Below are positions 8,838-17,614 of a stretch of DNA of 64,000 bases, piece by piece. A model generated the notes under the pieces. That model made no database searches. It saw nothing but the letters and a program-made list of their open reading frames with translations, and had not been told where the DNA came from. The translations under genes were made by a program, and so were the position numbers. This DNA is from Syntrophales bacterium (lineage in GTDB: Bacteria > Desulfobacterota > Syntrophia > Syntrophales > UBA2210): the NCBI GenBank assembly GCA_023230565.1, contig JALNXD010000013.1, positions 1 through 64,000 of the forward strand. The letters are read 5' to 3'. Within the stretch, counting starts at the first letter, position 1. Each line of letters opens with the position of its first letter.

Positions 8838-10232
8838 ATGGCACGCCAGAGATTGATAGCCCAGTTGGATTCAATATTTAATCCCGGATCGGTCGCGGTA
8901 GTCGGTGTTCCACGAGGATTAAAAACGGGGAAGCTTTTTTTTATGGCTCTTCAGGATCAGAATTACCGGGGAAACATTTATCCGGTAAACCCAACGGCGG
9001 ACAATATTGACGGGCTTAAGGCATATCCGACTGTTGCAGATATTCCCGATCCGGTAGATCTTGCTATTATCCTTGTGCCTGAAAGCGGCTGTCTTAAGGC
9101 GGTAAAGGATTGTGCCGCAAAAGGAGTTAAAGGGGCAGTCCTGTTTACTTCAGGGTACAAAGAATCGGGTACCGAAGATGGAAGAAAAAAAGAAGAGGAA
9201 CTTGTGCGTATCGCAAGCCGGTCGGGTATGCGCCTGATAGGCCCCAACTGCATGGGATTATATGCACCAAAATCAGGGCTTGCTTTCTTCCCGGGGCTTT
9301 CAAGAAAAAATGGTTCTGTGGGAATAGTATCAAACAGCGGTTCTCTTGCGAACATACTCTGCACAATGGCACCGCAGCGAGGTCTATATTTCAGTAAAGC
9401 AATAAGCCTTGGAAATGAATGTGACCTGTCGAGCAGTGATTTTCTGGAGTATCTGGGTCAGGACCGGGAAACCCGGGTGATAGGAACCTATCTGGAGAGT
9501 ATTAAAGATGGCGCTTCTTTTCTTGAAATTGTACGTACCGTCTCGCAAGATAAGCCGGTTGTTGTCTGGAAGGTGGGTCTTACTCCTGAAGGCAGCGAGG
9601 CAGCGGCATCGCATACCGGGGCATTGGCAAGTTCGGCGGACCTGTGGAAAGGAGTAGTTAACCAGAGCGGAGTGATTCCCGTCGCAGGATTCGAGGCCTG
9701 GGTGGATACCCTGATGGGGTGTTCCATGCTCCCCGACTGTCTTGGAAATCGTATCGCGATCATTTCAGGACCGGGCGGGTTGGCTGTTTCAGCGGCAGAA
9801 GCATGCGGGCGTGAAGGTTTGAAACTCGCACACCTTTCCGCCGGTACGAAAGCCGAACTCGAACGAATAGTACCTCCTACGGGAACCAGCCTTCGGAATC
9901 CCGTCGATGTGGGGCTGACAGCTTCTCTTGAAATGAATATATATATCGACTCGGCGCGAGCGGTGGCCTCTGATGAAGGAGTTGACGCGATAGTCGTTAT
10001 AGGAATGGGAATGACAGAGGAATCGAATAAAGAATATACCGATGCAATGATCCAATTCCAAAAAAAATACGGCAAACCGTTTCTCATGGTAAATATACCC
10101 GGCTTCGATCGCGAACTGGTTAAAACCTTTTTAGATGAGGGCATTCCATTCTTTGAAACCGCAGAGAGAGCGCTGGCAACATATGCAAGGGTCCGCAGGT
10201 ATCAGAGGCGCCGCGACAAATATTACAGTTGA
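8838..10232 (+). CDS. ADP-forming acyl-CoA synthetase alpha-type subunit (CoA-binding, succinyl-CoA ligase-like)
   Basis: Member of the NDP-forming acyl-CoA synthetase superfamily, which interconverts acyl-CoA + ADP + Pi and acid + CoA + ATP. The 464-residue product has an N-terminal CoA-binding Rossmann domain (FNPGSVAVVGV, then IGPNCMGLY near residue 135), followed by the succinyl-CoA ligase-like region; ASHTGAL near residue 258 carries the His expected to be phosphorylated. The ATP-grasp beta domain is not fused and no beta gene follows, so ATP use needs a partner elsewhere. I chose the second of two adjacent ATGs because AGGAGGT is five bases before it. A paralogue lies at 54122-55531 on the other strand. 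Confidence 0.82.
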   Translation: MARQRLIAQLDSIFNPGSVAVVGVPRGLKTGKLFFMALQDQNYRGNIYPVNPTADNIDGLKAYPTVADIPDPVDLAIILVPESGCLKAVKDCAAKGVKGAVLFTSGYKESGTEDGRKKEEELVRIASRSGMRLIGPNCMGLYAPKSGLAFFPGLSRKNGSVGIVSNSGSLANILCTMAPQRGLYFSKAISLGNECDLSSSDFLEYLGQDRETRVIGTYLESIKDGASFLEIVRTVSQDKPVVVWKVGLTPEGSEAAASHTGALASSADLWKGVVNQSGVIPVAGFEAWVDTLMGCSMLPDCLGNRIAIISGPGGLAVSAAEACGREGLKLAHLSAGTKAELERIVPPTGTSLRNPVDVGLTASLEMNIYIDSARAVASDEGVDAIVVIGMGMTEESNKEYTDAMIQFQKKYGKPFLMVNIPGFDRELVKTFLDEGIPFFETAERALATYARVRRYQRRRDKYYS

Positions 10233-10254
10233 CGGCTACGCAAAAAGCTCCGCC

Positions 10255-10395
10255 ATGCCAGCCGAGCCGGCACTATATGGAAAGTACTTGAAACTGGTGA
10301 GGAGCAAGTCGACACCGGAGTCGCTTACTTTATACTACCGAGACGGCACAGAGGAGCTTTTCAGGAAACCTTCAATAATAAAAATTCGAAATTGA
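10255..10395 (+). CDS. Doubtful small open frame, 46 residues
   Basis: Sits between the synthetase-like gene and the dehydrogenase. The product (MPAEPALYGKYLKLVRSK to LFRKPSIIKIRN) has a plausible amino acid mix, and the frame continues open upstream into the preceding gene. There is no ribosome binding site before the ATG and no family I recognise. It may be noise; I list it because it fills most of the 180-base gap. Confidence 0.2.
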   Translation: MPAEPALYGKYLKLVRSKSTPESLTLYYRDGTEELFRKPSIIKIRN

Positions 10396-10415
10396 ACTCA
10401 AAGAAAGGATTCATC

Positions 10416-11336
10416 ATGAAGAAAGCTGTATATTACGGAATACGGGATGTAAGAGTCGAAGATGTCGAAGAGCCGAAGGCAGGCAAAGGCGAAATCAAGG
10501 TAAAAGTCAAATATTGTGGAATCTGCGGATCCGATCTGCACGAATATCTCCACGGCCTTTTCCCGGAAAGCCCGTTCGGCCACGAAGTGTGCGGAGAAGT
10601 AGTAGAGACCGGCCCCGGAGTTGAGGGTTTCAAGACAGGAGACCACGTAGCGACGTTTATAAAAGATGGATATGCCGAGTATCTTACTGCTCCCATTGAT
10701 AAAGCGCTCAAACTCCCCATGGATATGGACTGGAAGCGGGCCGCCGTTCTGGAACCGCTGGCAGGTTCTATTTACGCCCTTGAAAGAGGACGCGTACAGC
10801 CGAGTGATACCGTGTTTATAGCCGGGGCAGGACCGGTAGGACTCCTTATTCTGATAGCGCTCAAGACGCTGGGAGTAGAAACAGTCTATATAACGGACCT
10901 CTCTGCAAAGAGAAGGGCTTTGGCTGAAAAACTGGGCGCCACAGCTTCATTTGATCCGGCTTCAACCAAAATACCTGTGAAAATCAGAGAATTGACTCAA
11001 GGAGAAGGTGTAGATGTGACGATCGAAGCCGTTGGAATAGAAGCAACATTAAAAGATTGTCTCGCCTCGACGAAATACCGTGGAACGGTTATAGTACAGG
11101 GTATTTTTACGGAACGGGCATTGATTCATATGCTCGGGTTCGTCACGAGGGAAATGACAATGATCGGTGCCAACCACATCAATGCTGAACGTTCACTGGA
11201 ATGGTTAACAAATAAGGATATCGCACCGGAATCAATCGTTACAAGCATAACCCCGCTTGAAAACATTGTCGAGGGCGGCTTCGAAATGCTTGCGAATCAC
11301 AAAGATGAAGAAATTAAAATCCTGGTTGAGCCTTAA
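10416..11336 (+). CDS. Zinc-dependent medium-chain dehydrogenase without the structural zinc loop
   Basis: Probable NAD(P)-dependent alcohol or polyol dehydrogenase, 306 residues. Catalytic-zinc ligands are visible as CGICGSDLHEY (about residues 33-43), GHEVCGEV and EPLAGSIY; the Rossmann motif is AGAGPVGLLILIAL. Typical members are about 340-350 residues and carry a four-cysteine structural-zinc lobe after GDHV; here the chain runs GDHVATFIKDGYAEYL with no cysteines, which accounts for the short length. AAAGGA lies upstream of the chosen ATG. The substrate is unknown. Position downstream of the CoA-ligase-like gene suggests shared catabolic use, but there is a 180-base gap. Confidence 0.85.
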   Translation: MKKAVYYGIRDVRVEDVEEPKAGKGEIKVKVKYCGICGSDLHEYLHGLFPESPFGHEVCGEVVETGPGVEGFKTGDHVATFIKDGYAEYLTAPIDKALKLPMDMDWKRAAVLEPLAGSIYALERGRVQPSDTVFIAGAGPVGLLILIALKTLGVETVYITDLSAKRRALAEKLGATASFDPASTKIPVKIRELTQGEGVDVTIEAVGIEATLKDCLASTKYRGTVIVQGIFTERALIHMLGFVTREMTMIGANHINAERSLEWLTNKDIAPESIVTSITPLENIVEGGFEMLANHKDEEIKILVEP

Positions 11337-11493
11337 GCCCGATCTTTTCACATTTTATTAAAGTCGGCTTTGAATTTTTTCCGCTCGTCTCAAGATAATG
11401 CAAGAAATGAAATACTTGTTCACGTCGCACGACCTTTCAAAAGAAGAACAGAAATGAGGCGGTGTGCACGACACCAAGAAGGAGGTGCACTAA

Positions 11494-13101
11494 ATGGTGA
11501 ATATCACTTGCCTGGGCGCCGCCGGTTCAGTAACCGGATCAAATTACTTAATTGAAACGAAACCGGGGCGGAAGATTTTAGTTGATTGCGGCCTTTTTCA
11601 AGGAGGCAGGCAAATTGAAAAAAGAAACTGGGAAAAATGGGGGTTCGATCCTTCCGGAATCGAAACAATGCTTCTTACCCATGCACATATCGATCACAGC
11701 GGTCGCATACCGAAGCTTGTCAAAGACGGGTTCAAAGGAAAAATAATCGCATCACACCCTACGTCCGAACTTTGTGAAATTATGCTTCTCGATTCCGCTC
11801 ATATCCAGGAAATGGATGCCGAATGGCAAAGCCGGAAAAATATAAGGGAAGGGAAAAAAGCAGTATACCCTCTTTACGAAACCGGAGATGCACGCGAAAG
11901 CCTTCGGTATCTGGCACCCACGGAATGCGATCGTATCATTCCCCTTGAAGACGGAATAAAGGCCAGATTGAGAGATGCCGGACACATATTGGGCTCCTGT
12001 ATTATAGAATTGTGGATCGAAGATGAAAACAGAGAAATAAAAGTGGTATTCTCGGGAGATCTGGGAAACAAGAACCAATTGATTGTCAATGATCCTCACG
12101 ATATTCTGGATGCCGATTACGTGTTCATGGAATCGACCTACGGCAACAGACTGCACCGCTCTTTCGAAGACAGCAAAGCCGAATTGCTTGAAGCAATTAA
12201 ATACTCCTGCTCGAAAGATGAAAAAATTATAATTCCTGCCTTCGCCCTGGAGCGAACACAGGAAGTTCTTTATCTATTGGGGGAATTTTCAAGAGAAGGG
12301 CTTCTTCCTGAAATTCCCGTATACCTGGACAGCCCCCTCGCAATAAAAGCAACCGAAATATTCAGGAGACATAAAGATTATTACGATAAAGAAGCCCGGC
12401 TTATAGTTCAGAATGGATTCGATCCTTTCAATATGCCGAACCTTATTCTGACACCGAGTACCGAAGAATCGATAGCGATAAACAAAAAGTCCGGTTCCGC
12501 CATCATCATAGCTGCAAGCGGAATGATGAACGCAGGTAGAATCAAACATCATTTGAAACATAATCTCTGGCGTCCCGGAGCGAGCATTGTGATTGTAGGC
12601 TATCAGGCGGAAGGTACAACGGGAAGAAAAATAGTGGAAGGGGCGACTCATGTGAAAGTATTCAAAGAAGATGTCGCTGTAAGGGCAAAAGTATTTACTA
12701 TCGGAGGTTTTTCGGCACATGCAGATCAAAAAGGCCTGATGGAGTGGATCGGCAATTTTAAATCATCGAGGCCCAAAGTGTTTTTAGTCCATGGAGAAGC
12801 TATGGCAAGCCAGGCACTTTCTCAAAAGATTGCGCAGGAAGAGGGATTTGAAACACATATTCCACAGTGGAAGGAATGCGTATCAATAAAAGCTCCCACA
12901 GAAACAGTTATTTCCATGGCCGCAGAGGATGGCCTGGAAAAAACGGAAGAGGAGTTCCTTGCGGCGCTGGGAAAAGTAGAGCAGGAGCTTGAAGCTTTGC
13001 GAGCCAAACTCTCGAAGAAACGGACTAAAGAAGCACCTGGAGAACACGAGACAGAAAAGCTGAGAGAAATAGCCGATGACCTGCGGTCATTAAACATATA
13101 A
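11494..13101 (+). CDS. Beta-CASP metallo-beta-lactamase RNA nuclease
   Basis: CPSF/Ysh1-like RNA-processing nuclease of the bacterial beta-CASP group, 535 residues, cytosolic. The zinc-binding motif THAHIDHSG is near residues 68-76, VVFSGDLG supplies a later ligand, YVFMESTYGNR marks the start of the beta-CASP insertion, and FTIGGFSAHADQ belongs to the C-terminal RMMBL motif. The last 70 or so residues after the nuclease core are charged and helical (KTEEEFLAALGKVEQELE) and look like an added coiled tail. GGAGGT lies 7 bases before the ATG. It is flanked by catabolic genes and has its own start site, so it is probably independently expressed. Confidence 0.9.
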   Translation: MVNITCLGAAGSVTGSNYLIETKPGRKILVDCGLFQGGRQIEKRNWEKWGFDPSGIETMLLTHAHIDHSGRIPKLVKDGFKGKIIASHPTSELCEIMLLDSAHIQEMDAEWQSRKNIREGKKAVYPLYETGDARESLRYLAPTECDRIIPLEDGIKARLRDAGHILGSCIIELWIEDENREIKVVFSGDLGNKNQLIVNDPHDILDADYVFMESTYGNRLHRSFEDSKAELLEAIKYSCSKDEKIIIPAFALERTQEVLYLLGEFSREGLLPEIPVYLDSPLAIKATEIFRRHKDYYDKEARLIVQNGFDPFNMPNLILTPSTEESIAINKKSGSAIIIAASGMMNAGRIKHHLKHNLWRPGASIVIVGYQAEGTTGRKIVEGATHVKVFKEDVAVRAKVFTIGGFSAHADQKGLMEWIGNFKSSRPKVFLVHGEAMASQALSQKIAQEEGFETHIPQWKECVSIKAPTETVISMAAEDGLEKTEEEFLAALGKVEQELEALRAKLSKKRTKEAPGEHETEKLREIADDLRSLNI

Positions 13102-13127
13102 AAACATAAAAATCAGGACCTCTTCTC

Positions 13128-13154
13128 TTGACATTCGACCATTTTTTTTATAGC
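13128..13154 (+). promoter_or_regulatory. Possible promoter upstream of a non-coding leader or sRNA
   Basis: TTGACA at 13128-13133 is followed 15 bases later by TATAGC (13149-13154). The spacing is short and the -10 imperfect. It would start an RNA of about 105 bases running into the terminator at 13233-13264 without passing through an open frame. Confidence 0.35.
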
Positions 13155-13232
13155 GTGAGTTGTCAGTGGGGAGAGGGTGGGTTCATGAATTCAGACATAA
13201 TCATATGTGGATACATTCTTGGGTGTCCATTT

Positions 13233-13264
13233 AAAAAGGAAAGGTAGTACCTTTCCTTTTTTTT
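13233..13264 (+). terminator. Strong rho-independent terminator
   Basis: AAAGGAAAGGTA and TACCTTTCCTTT form an almost perfectly palindromic 12-base stem directly followed by eight T. It ends either the beta-CASP nuclease transcript, a short RNA begun at about 13160, or acts as an attenuator ahead of the enoyl-CoA hydratase gene 50 bases downstream. Confidence 0.88.
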
Positions 13265-13316
13265 ATGTCCGGTTCAAAAAAACAGCAATGCTGCTCACAA
13301 GAAAGGGAGGTGGATT

Positions 13317-14081
13317 ATGGAATTCGAAAACATACTTTATGAAAAAAATGGCCATATTGCAAAACTGACCTTGAATCGCCCGCCGGCTAATTCCATCAAT
13401 CTTGCAACGTTGCAGGATATCGAAAAAGCACTCGATGATGTGGAGCAGGATAAAGAAGTCCGGGTGCTTATTATTACGGGTGCCGGGGAAAAAGGGTTTT
13501 CAGCGGGATTCGATGTCAGTGATGCAGCAAACGGGCATATAACAGGACCTAAAGGGCAGGAGATATGGACCAGAATCGACAGGTTCCCGAAACCTGTCAT
13601 TTCCGCAGTAAACGGGTATGCCTTCGGGGGTGGATGCGAGCTCGCAATGGCATCAACCTTTGCGGTCATGCAGGAAAATGCAAAAATCGGTCTCACGGAG
13701 CTGAATCTTGGTATCATCCCCGGATGGGGGGGGACCCAGAGAATGCCCAGAATACTGGGCAAGTCGAAAGCACTGGAAATGATCCTTTTCAGCAAGCGTA
13801 TCAGCGCCCGGGAGGCATTGGACATCGGCCTTGTCACCCGTATTTCGAAAGAAGGCGAACTGATGAAGGATGTTATGGAAATGGCTGATTTCCTGGCTCA
13901 AAGACCTCCACTTGCCGTAAAGGCTGTCATGAATGCAGTCGTCGCGGGCATGGAGAAGGGACTGGATGAAGGAACAAAAGCTGAGTGGCAGGGAACACAG
14001 ATTGTGGCAGCATCCAAAGACGCAATAGAAGGATTCACGGCTTTTCTGGAAAAGCGGCCGCCTGATTTTAAAGGAGAATAA
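13317..14081 (+). CDS. Enoyl-CoA hydratase
   Basis: Crotonase-fold enzyme hydrating trans-2-enoyl-CoA to 3-hydroxyacyl-CoA in beta-oxidation or the reverse (butanoate) route. Among the 254 residues, AGFDV and NGYAFGGGCELAMAS form the oxyanion hole, and both catalytic glutamates are kept: one in GGGCELAM and one in LTELNLGIIPGWGGTQ. That argues for true hydratase rather than a hydrolase or isomerase. GGGAGGT precedes the ATG. The 3-hydroxyacyl-CoA dehydrogenase gene follows after 26 bases, so the two consecutive steps are co-transcribed. Confidence 0.93.
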   Translation: MEFENILYEKNGHIAKLTLNRPPANSINLATLQDIEKALDDVEQDKEVRVLIITGAGEKGFSAGFDVSDAANGHITGPKGQEIWTRIDRFPKPVISAVNGYAFGGGCELAMASTFAVMQENAKIGLTELNLGIIPGWGGTQRMPRILGKSKALEMILFSKRISAREALDIGLVTRISKEGELMKDVMEMADFLAQRPPLAVKAVMNAVVAGMEKGLDEGTKAEWQGTQIVAASKDAIEGFTAFLEKRPPDFKGE

Positions 14082-14107
14082 CCAACATCAATAAAGGAGA
14101 AGATATC

Positions 14108-15259
14108 ATGAAATTAGATGATGTAAAGAAAGTGGCAATGATCGGTGCCGGAGATATGGGACATGGAATCGCGGCGTGTTGTCTTCTCGGCGGGTATACG
14201 GTAGCGCTTCGTGATATAGATCAGAAGTTCGTCGATAGAGGAGTGGCGGGTATAAAGAACAGTTTTGCCAAATTCAAAGAAAAAGGGAAAATCACCCCCG
14301 AAGCACATGACGAAGCATTGGCACGCCTGATTCCGCTGACCGACATGGAAGAAGCGGTAAAAGATGCAGATTTCATAATCGAAGCGGTACCTGAGAAACT
14401 CGAACTCAAAAAAAGCGTATTCGCCGAAATTGATAAATATGCTCCGAAGCATGCGATTCTTGCATCTAATACATCAAACATCAGCATTACCGAAATCGCA
14501 AAAGCCACAGGAAGACAGGACAAGATCATCGGCTATCACTTCTTTAATCCGGCAATTCTAATGAAACTTGTTGAGGTGATCCGAGGTGACGGAACTTCTG
14601 ATGAGTCCATCAGTATTGCATACGATCTGGCGAAAAAGATAGGCAAAGTGCCGGTAATTGTTCAGAAGGATTCTCCCGGCTTTATTTACAACCGGGTGAA
14701 TGAACCCACTCTGGCTCTGCTTTCCGAGATTCTGAAAGAAGGGCATCCTTCTCCGGAAGAATTCGATGCGGCCTTCAAACCTTTTATGCCCATGGCACCC
14801 TTCGAGTTAATGGACTATGTGGGAATTGATATCGCCCTTCACGGCATGGAATATTTCGCCGATGTTCTCTCACCCGATTACAGACCGTCAGACGAGTTTA
14901 TGAAATATTTGAATAAAGGGGACCTCGGTAAAAAAACCGGGAAAGGCTTCTATGACTGGTCTGAAGGAAGACCAAAAATTGATACCTCCAAAGCGACCAA
15001 GGAATACGATCTCAATCACCTCGTGGCACTTCAGGTGAACGAGGCAACAAAACTTATAGAGGAAGGCGTGTGCACGGACCCTAAAGAAATCGATCTTGCC
15101 ATGGCAAACGGTGGAGGGTCGCCTTTCGGTCCGTTCGCATTGGCCCAGGGAATCGGCTATGATGTTCTTAATGCAAAACTTAATGAAATTTATGAAAAAT
15201 TTGGACTTGAAATTTTTAAACCGACGAATCTCATGAAAGAGGGCAATATAAAAGTGTAA
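14108..15259 (+). CDS. 3-hydroxyacyl-CoA dehydrogenase
   Basis: NAD-dependent oxidation of 3-hydroxyacyl-CoA to 3-ketoacyl-CoA. The 383-residue protein has the Rossmann motif AMIGAGDMGHGIAA at residues 11-24, the catalytic His in IIGYHFFNPAILMKLVEVI, the Asn/Ser pair in ASNTSNISI, and two C-terminal 3HCDH domains, the second ending near EIFKPTNLMKEG; one-domain short-chain forms stop near 280 residues. GGAG lies upstream. It forms an operon with the enoyl-CoA hydratase gene just upstream. A thiolase and acyl-CoA dehydrogenase are not in the window. Confidence 0.93.
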   Translation: MKLDDVKKVAMIGAGDMGHGIAACCLLGGYTVALRDIDQKFVDRGVAGIKNSFAKFKEKGKITPEAHDEALARLIPLTDMEEAVKDADFIIEAVPEKLELKKSVFAEIDKYAPKHAILASNTSNISITEIAKATGRQDKIIGYHFFNPAILMKLVEVIRGDGTSDESISIAYDLAKKIGKVPVIVQKDSPGFIYNRVNEPTLALLSEILKEGHPSPEEFDAAFKPFMPMAPFELMDYVGIDIALHGMEYFADVLSPDYRPSDEFMKYLNKGDLGKKTGKGFYDWSEGRPKIDTSKATKEYDLNHLVALQVNEATKLIEEGVCTDPKEIDLAMANGGGSPFGPFALAQGIGYDVLNAKLNEIYEKFGLEIFKPTNLMKEGNIKV

Positions 15260-15559
15260 AAAGGGCGTCGGCCGATAGCCCGGACGTGAGATCTGAAAAT
15301 ACTACTCTTTGGCTGTAATGTCTCCATGCCTGAGACGATTCGCCAAATTGCATTTTCAATATCTGCCGGAATCTGGCCACGCTTTGCGTCTCCTGAACAA
15401 CGAAGATGCAAAGCTCTCCTCGTCGAAAGCGAAAGCTGACATGCGCGTATAGAAAAGCACGGCCGCCGGTGCGGGGCCGTGCTTTTGAGTGTACACTACC
15501 GGTCTAAGGCGACGGGTCCGGCCATTTATCCCTTTATCTATATCCTGCAGCTGAAAGTA
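15260..15559. other. Convergent intergenic region with bidirectional terminator
   Basis: Three hundred bases between two gene pairs that face each other. Apart from the terminator at 15453-15486 I see no gene or repeat. Confidence 0.6.
15453..15486. terminator. Bidirectional terminator
   Basis: AAAAGCACGGCC and GGCCGTGCTTTT form a perfect 12-base stem with a 10-base GC-rich loop; short T tracts lie on both strands. It would serve both the rightward hydroxyacyl-CoA dehydrogenase operon and the leftward sod-DUF493 operon. Confidence 0.82.
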
Positions 15560-15820
15560 CTATAACACTATTTTCACTACCGGATGACGGCTCAACAGAG
15601 CAAAAAGCGCCCGCCGGTCCTCGTCACTGAACACAGTCGTCTCCACATTCATGCAGAGGTACGTTCCCCTGCTGCTTACGTTCGAAAGAGATGCATCACA
15701 AGATCTGTTTTTGAAAATCTCCCTCAAGGCGGCACTTAATTCTTCTCTGTCTTTTCCGACCACTTTATAAGTCCAGCGGCATGGATATTCCAGTACCGGA
15801 CCTTTTGATTTTCCGTTCAC
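15560..15820 (-). CDS. DUF493 (YbeD-like) family protein
   Basis: Small 86-residue ACT-like alpha/beta protein. The patterns EYPCRWTYKVVGKDREELSAAL and SSRGTYLCMNVETTV followed by LFALLSRHPVVKIVL are those of DUF493, whose members are thought to bind partners as regulators; no catalytic site is known. It starts with GTG 11 bases after the sodB stop, so it is expressed with superoxide dismutase. Confidence 0.8.
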   Translation of the reverse strand: MNGKSKGPVLEYPCRWTYKVVGKDREELSAALREIFKNRSCDASLSNVSSRGTYLCMNVETTVFSDEDRRALFALLSRHPVVKIVL

Positions 15821-15831
15821 TCACACACCCG

Positions 15832-16425
15832 CTATTCTTCAAGGCATCTTTCAACAAATTCCCAGTTTATCAGACTATTCATGAAAGCCGAAAGATAATC
15901 AGCCCGCCTGTTCTGATAATCAAGATAGTAGGCGTGCTCCCACACATCTATCGTAAGAAGCGGTTTCATCCCATGTGCGATCGGCGTGTCGGCATTCGAT
16001 GTTGTTACAATCTGCAGATTCCCGTTTTTCAGCACCAGCCATGCCCACCCGCTGCCGAATTGACCTGCAGCGGCAGTTTTTATTTTTTCAAGAAACGAAC
16101 TGTAGTTTCCGAAAGCCGAATCGATCATAGATGCAATTTCTCCTCGGGGTGAACCTCCTCCGCCCGGCTTCATGCACTGCCAGTAAAAAGAATGATTCCA
16201 TGCCTGGGCCACATTGTTAAAAATTGCTTTTTTTTCAGTATCATCAAAGGTTTTTTCCAAAATGGCTGTTATGTCAAGTCTTTCGAATTCAGTACCTTCT
16301 ATTTTTGCATTTGCGTTCGACACATAGGTTGCATGGTGTTTTTCATAATGGAATTCGACAGTTTTAGATCCAATAAATGGCTCCAGCGCATTTTTTTCAT
16401 AGGGTAAAGCAGCTCTTTCTATCAT
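15832..16425 (-). CDS. sodB: Iron superoxide dismutase
   Basis: Converts superoxide to oxygen and hydrogen peroxide in the cytosol. The 197 residues include the metal ligands His in EFHYEKHHATYV, His in QAWNHSFYW, and Asp/His in TIDVWEHAYY. The second-sphere Gln sits in NNVAQAWNH and Ala in TTSNADTP, the iron-type pattern; manganese enzymes place Gln in the latter segment. GAGAGGTGACGAC precedes the ATG. For an anaerobe this gives tolerance to transient air. Confidence 0.93.
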   Translation of the reverse strand: MIERAALPYEKNALEPFIGSKTVEFHYEKHHATYVSNANAKIEGTEFERLDITAILEKTFDDTEKKAIFNNVAQAWNHSFYWQCMKPGGGGSPRGEIASMIDSAFGNYSSFLEKIKTAAAGQFGSGWAWLVLKNGNLQIVTTSNADTPIAHGMKPLLTIDVWEHAYYLDYQNRRADYLSAFMNSLINWEFVERCLEE

Positions 16426-16509
16426 GTCGTCACCTCTCTTTTCAAAATTAAGTGAAATAATTCCAGATTCATAAAACGCTCACTATTATTTCCTTTTTAC
16501 GCGCATTTT

Positions 16510-17412
16510 TCAGATATCGCTCATCACTTTCGGATGTTCCTCCTTATGCCGGGGCATTTCAAGCTGGATACCTGCTATCTCAAAGGAAATAGCCCCATAT
16601 TTACATGACTCCTGCATGCATTTTAAACATCGGATACAGTCAGGCTGGTTCGCACCTTCATAGAAACGCACTCCCATGGGGCAATTTTTGTAACACTGCT
16701 GACAATGCACACATTTATCGGGATGATACACCATTTTAAATATGCTGAGCCTGTTAAACAGCGAATATATGGCTCCCAAAGGACAGATCATCCGGCAAAA
16801 GGGGCGCCGAATAAAAACCATGAGAACTAAAAGAATAAGAAGAATTAAAACTTTATTAAAAAAAAGCCATCCCCATAAATGCCTTAATTGAGGTTGAAGC
16901 CCGCTCATTGGAATGCCCGCCTCCAGCGTCCCGGCGGCACACACATATTTACAGAACCAGGTTTGGCCATATCCGAATTCGTCTACTACAAAAAGAGGCA
17001 GGATAATGACAAAAAGACCCAGAAACACATATTTACCTGCGGTCAAAATTCGCGGAATTTCATATTTGCGAGATGGAATTTTAAAAACAAGCTCCTGGAA
17101 AAAACCGAATGGACAGAGCCAACCGCATGGCATTCGGCCGATCAGAGTGCCTATTAATCCCAGAAAACCTATCACATATAATCCAATATGGATTCTTCCG
17201 GCCTGTATGCTCGGTCTGATATTTGCAAAAAGGGACTGCATTGCTCCCAAAGGACATGCACCTGTTGCTGCGGGACATGAATAGCAGTTAAGGCCGGGAA
17301 CACAGATTGACTTCAATCTTCCCTGATAGAGATTTCTGGTCAGCGGAAAAAGCAAAAAGGCATTCGAAAGCAACGTCGCTGCGATTTGTATCCATCTCCT
17401 GAAAACCAGCAT
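16510..17412 (-). CDS. Membrane 4Fe-4S polyferredoxin (NapH/CcoG-like)
   Basis: Integral membrane electron-transfer protein of 300 residues. It has several hydrophobic segments (WIQIAATLLSNAFLLFPL, VIGFLGLIGTLIG, YVFLGLFVIILPLFVV, VLILLILLVLMVFI), membrane-side Cys-Pro motifs (CGWLCPFGFFQ and CRMICPLGAIYS), and two C-terminal ferredoxin motifs, CVHCQQCYKNCPMG and CIRCLKCMQESCKYG, each able to bind a cubane. I chose ATG 17412, which overlaps the stop codon of the preceding small gene as TGATG, over a longer frame starting at 17460. The operon with tlpA and a CD1871A-family gene suggests it feeds electrons to a thiol-redox protein outside the membrane. Confidence 0.88.
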   Translation of the reverse strand: MLVFRRWIQIAATLLSNAFLLFPLTRNLYQGRLKSICVPGLNCYSCPAATGACPLGAMQSLFANIRPSIQAGRIHIGLYVIGFLGLIGTLIGRMPCGWLCPFGFFQELVFKIPSRKYEIPRILTAGKYVFLGLFVIILPLFVVDEFGYGQTWFCKYVCAAGTLEAGIPMSGLQPQLRHLWGWLFFNKVLILLILLVLMVFIRRPFCRMICPLGAIYSLFNRLSIFKMVYHPDKCVHCQQCYKNCPMGVRFYEGANQPDCIRCLKCMQESCKYGAISFEIAGIQLEMPRHKEEHPKVMSDI

Positions 17413-17558
17413 CAGCCGATACCCATACAGCTGAGGCACAGGCTGACGGCCTTTTCCCATACCGCTGAAGTTTCACCGGTGTTTATACCGAAAAGGATCA
17501 ATAAAATAAAAAAAGCAATGAGGTAAAAATTAATTTTACCGTATATTCCCTTCGGCAT
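17412..17558 (-). CDS. CD1871A family CXXC-motif small membrane protein
   Basis: Only 48 residues. One hydrophobic helix (INFYLIAFFILLILFGI) is followed by TGETSAVWEKAVSLCLSCMGIG at the very C-terminus, where the CLSCMGIG ending is the hallmark of the CD1871A family as I remember it. AGGAAA precedes the ATG and the stop codon overlaps the start of the polyferredoxin gene. It sits between tlpA and that gene, the arrangement expected for a membrane relay that passes electrons from the 4Fe-4S protein through a CXXC pair to thioredoxin-like TlpA. This role is inferred from context; the family function is unproven. Confidence 0.82.
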   Translation of the reverse strand: MPKGIYGKINFYLIAFFILLILFGINTGETSAVWEKAVSLCLSCMGIG

Positions 17559-17614
17559 TGCTATTTCCTGACAGTGGGAGTTTTTTTGAAAATTTCCCCG
17601 GTTTTGTATCCCCG

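Noticed and set aside
10230..10416. A second possible UGA-Sec read-through joining the acyl-CoA synthetase-like gene to the dehydrogenase
   Set aside because: The frame is open across the gap after TGA 10230-10232, but the intervening residues are unlike any fold, the preceding protein is already complete, and I find no SECIS-like hairpin with the usual loop.
16888..17284. Plus-strand frames opposite the polyferredoxin gene
   Set aside because: No ribosome binding sites or families; the minus strand has clear ferredoxin motifs.
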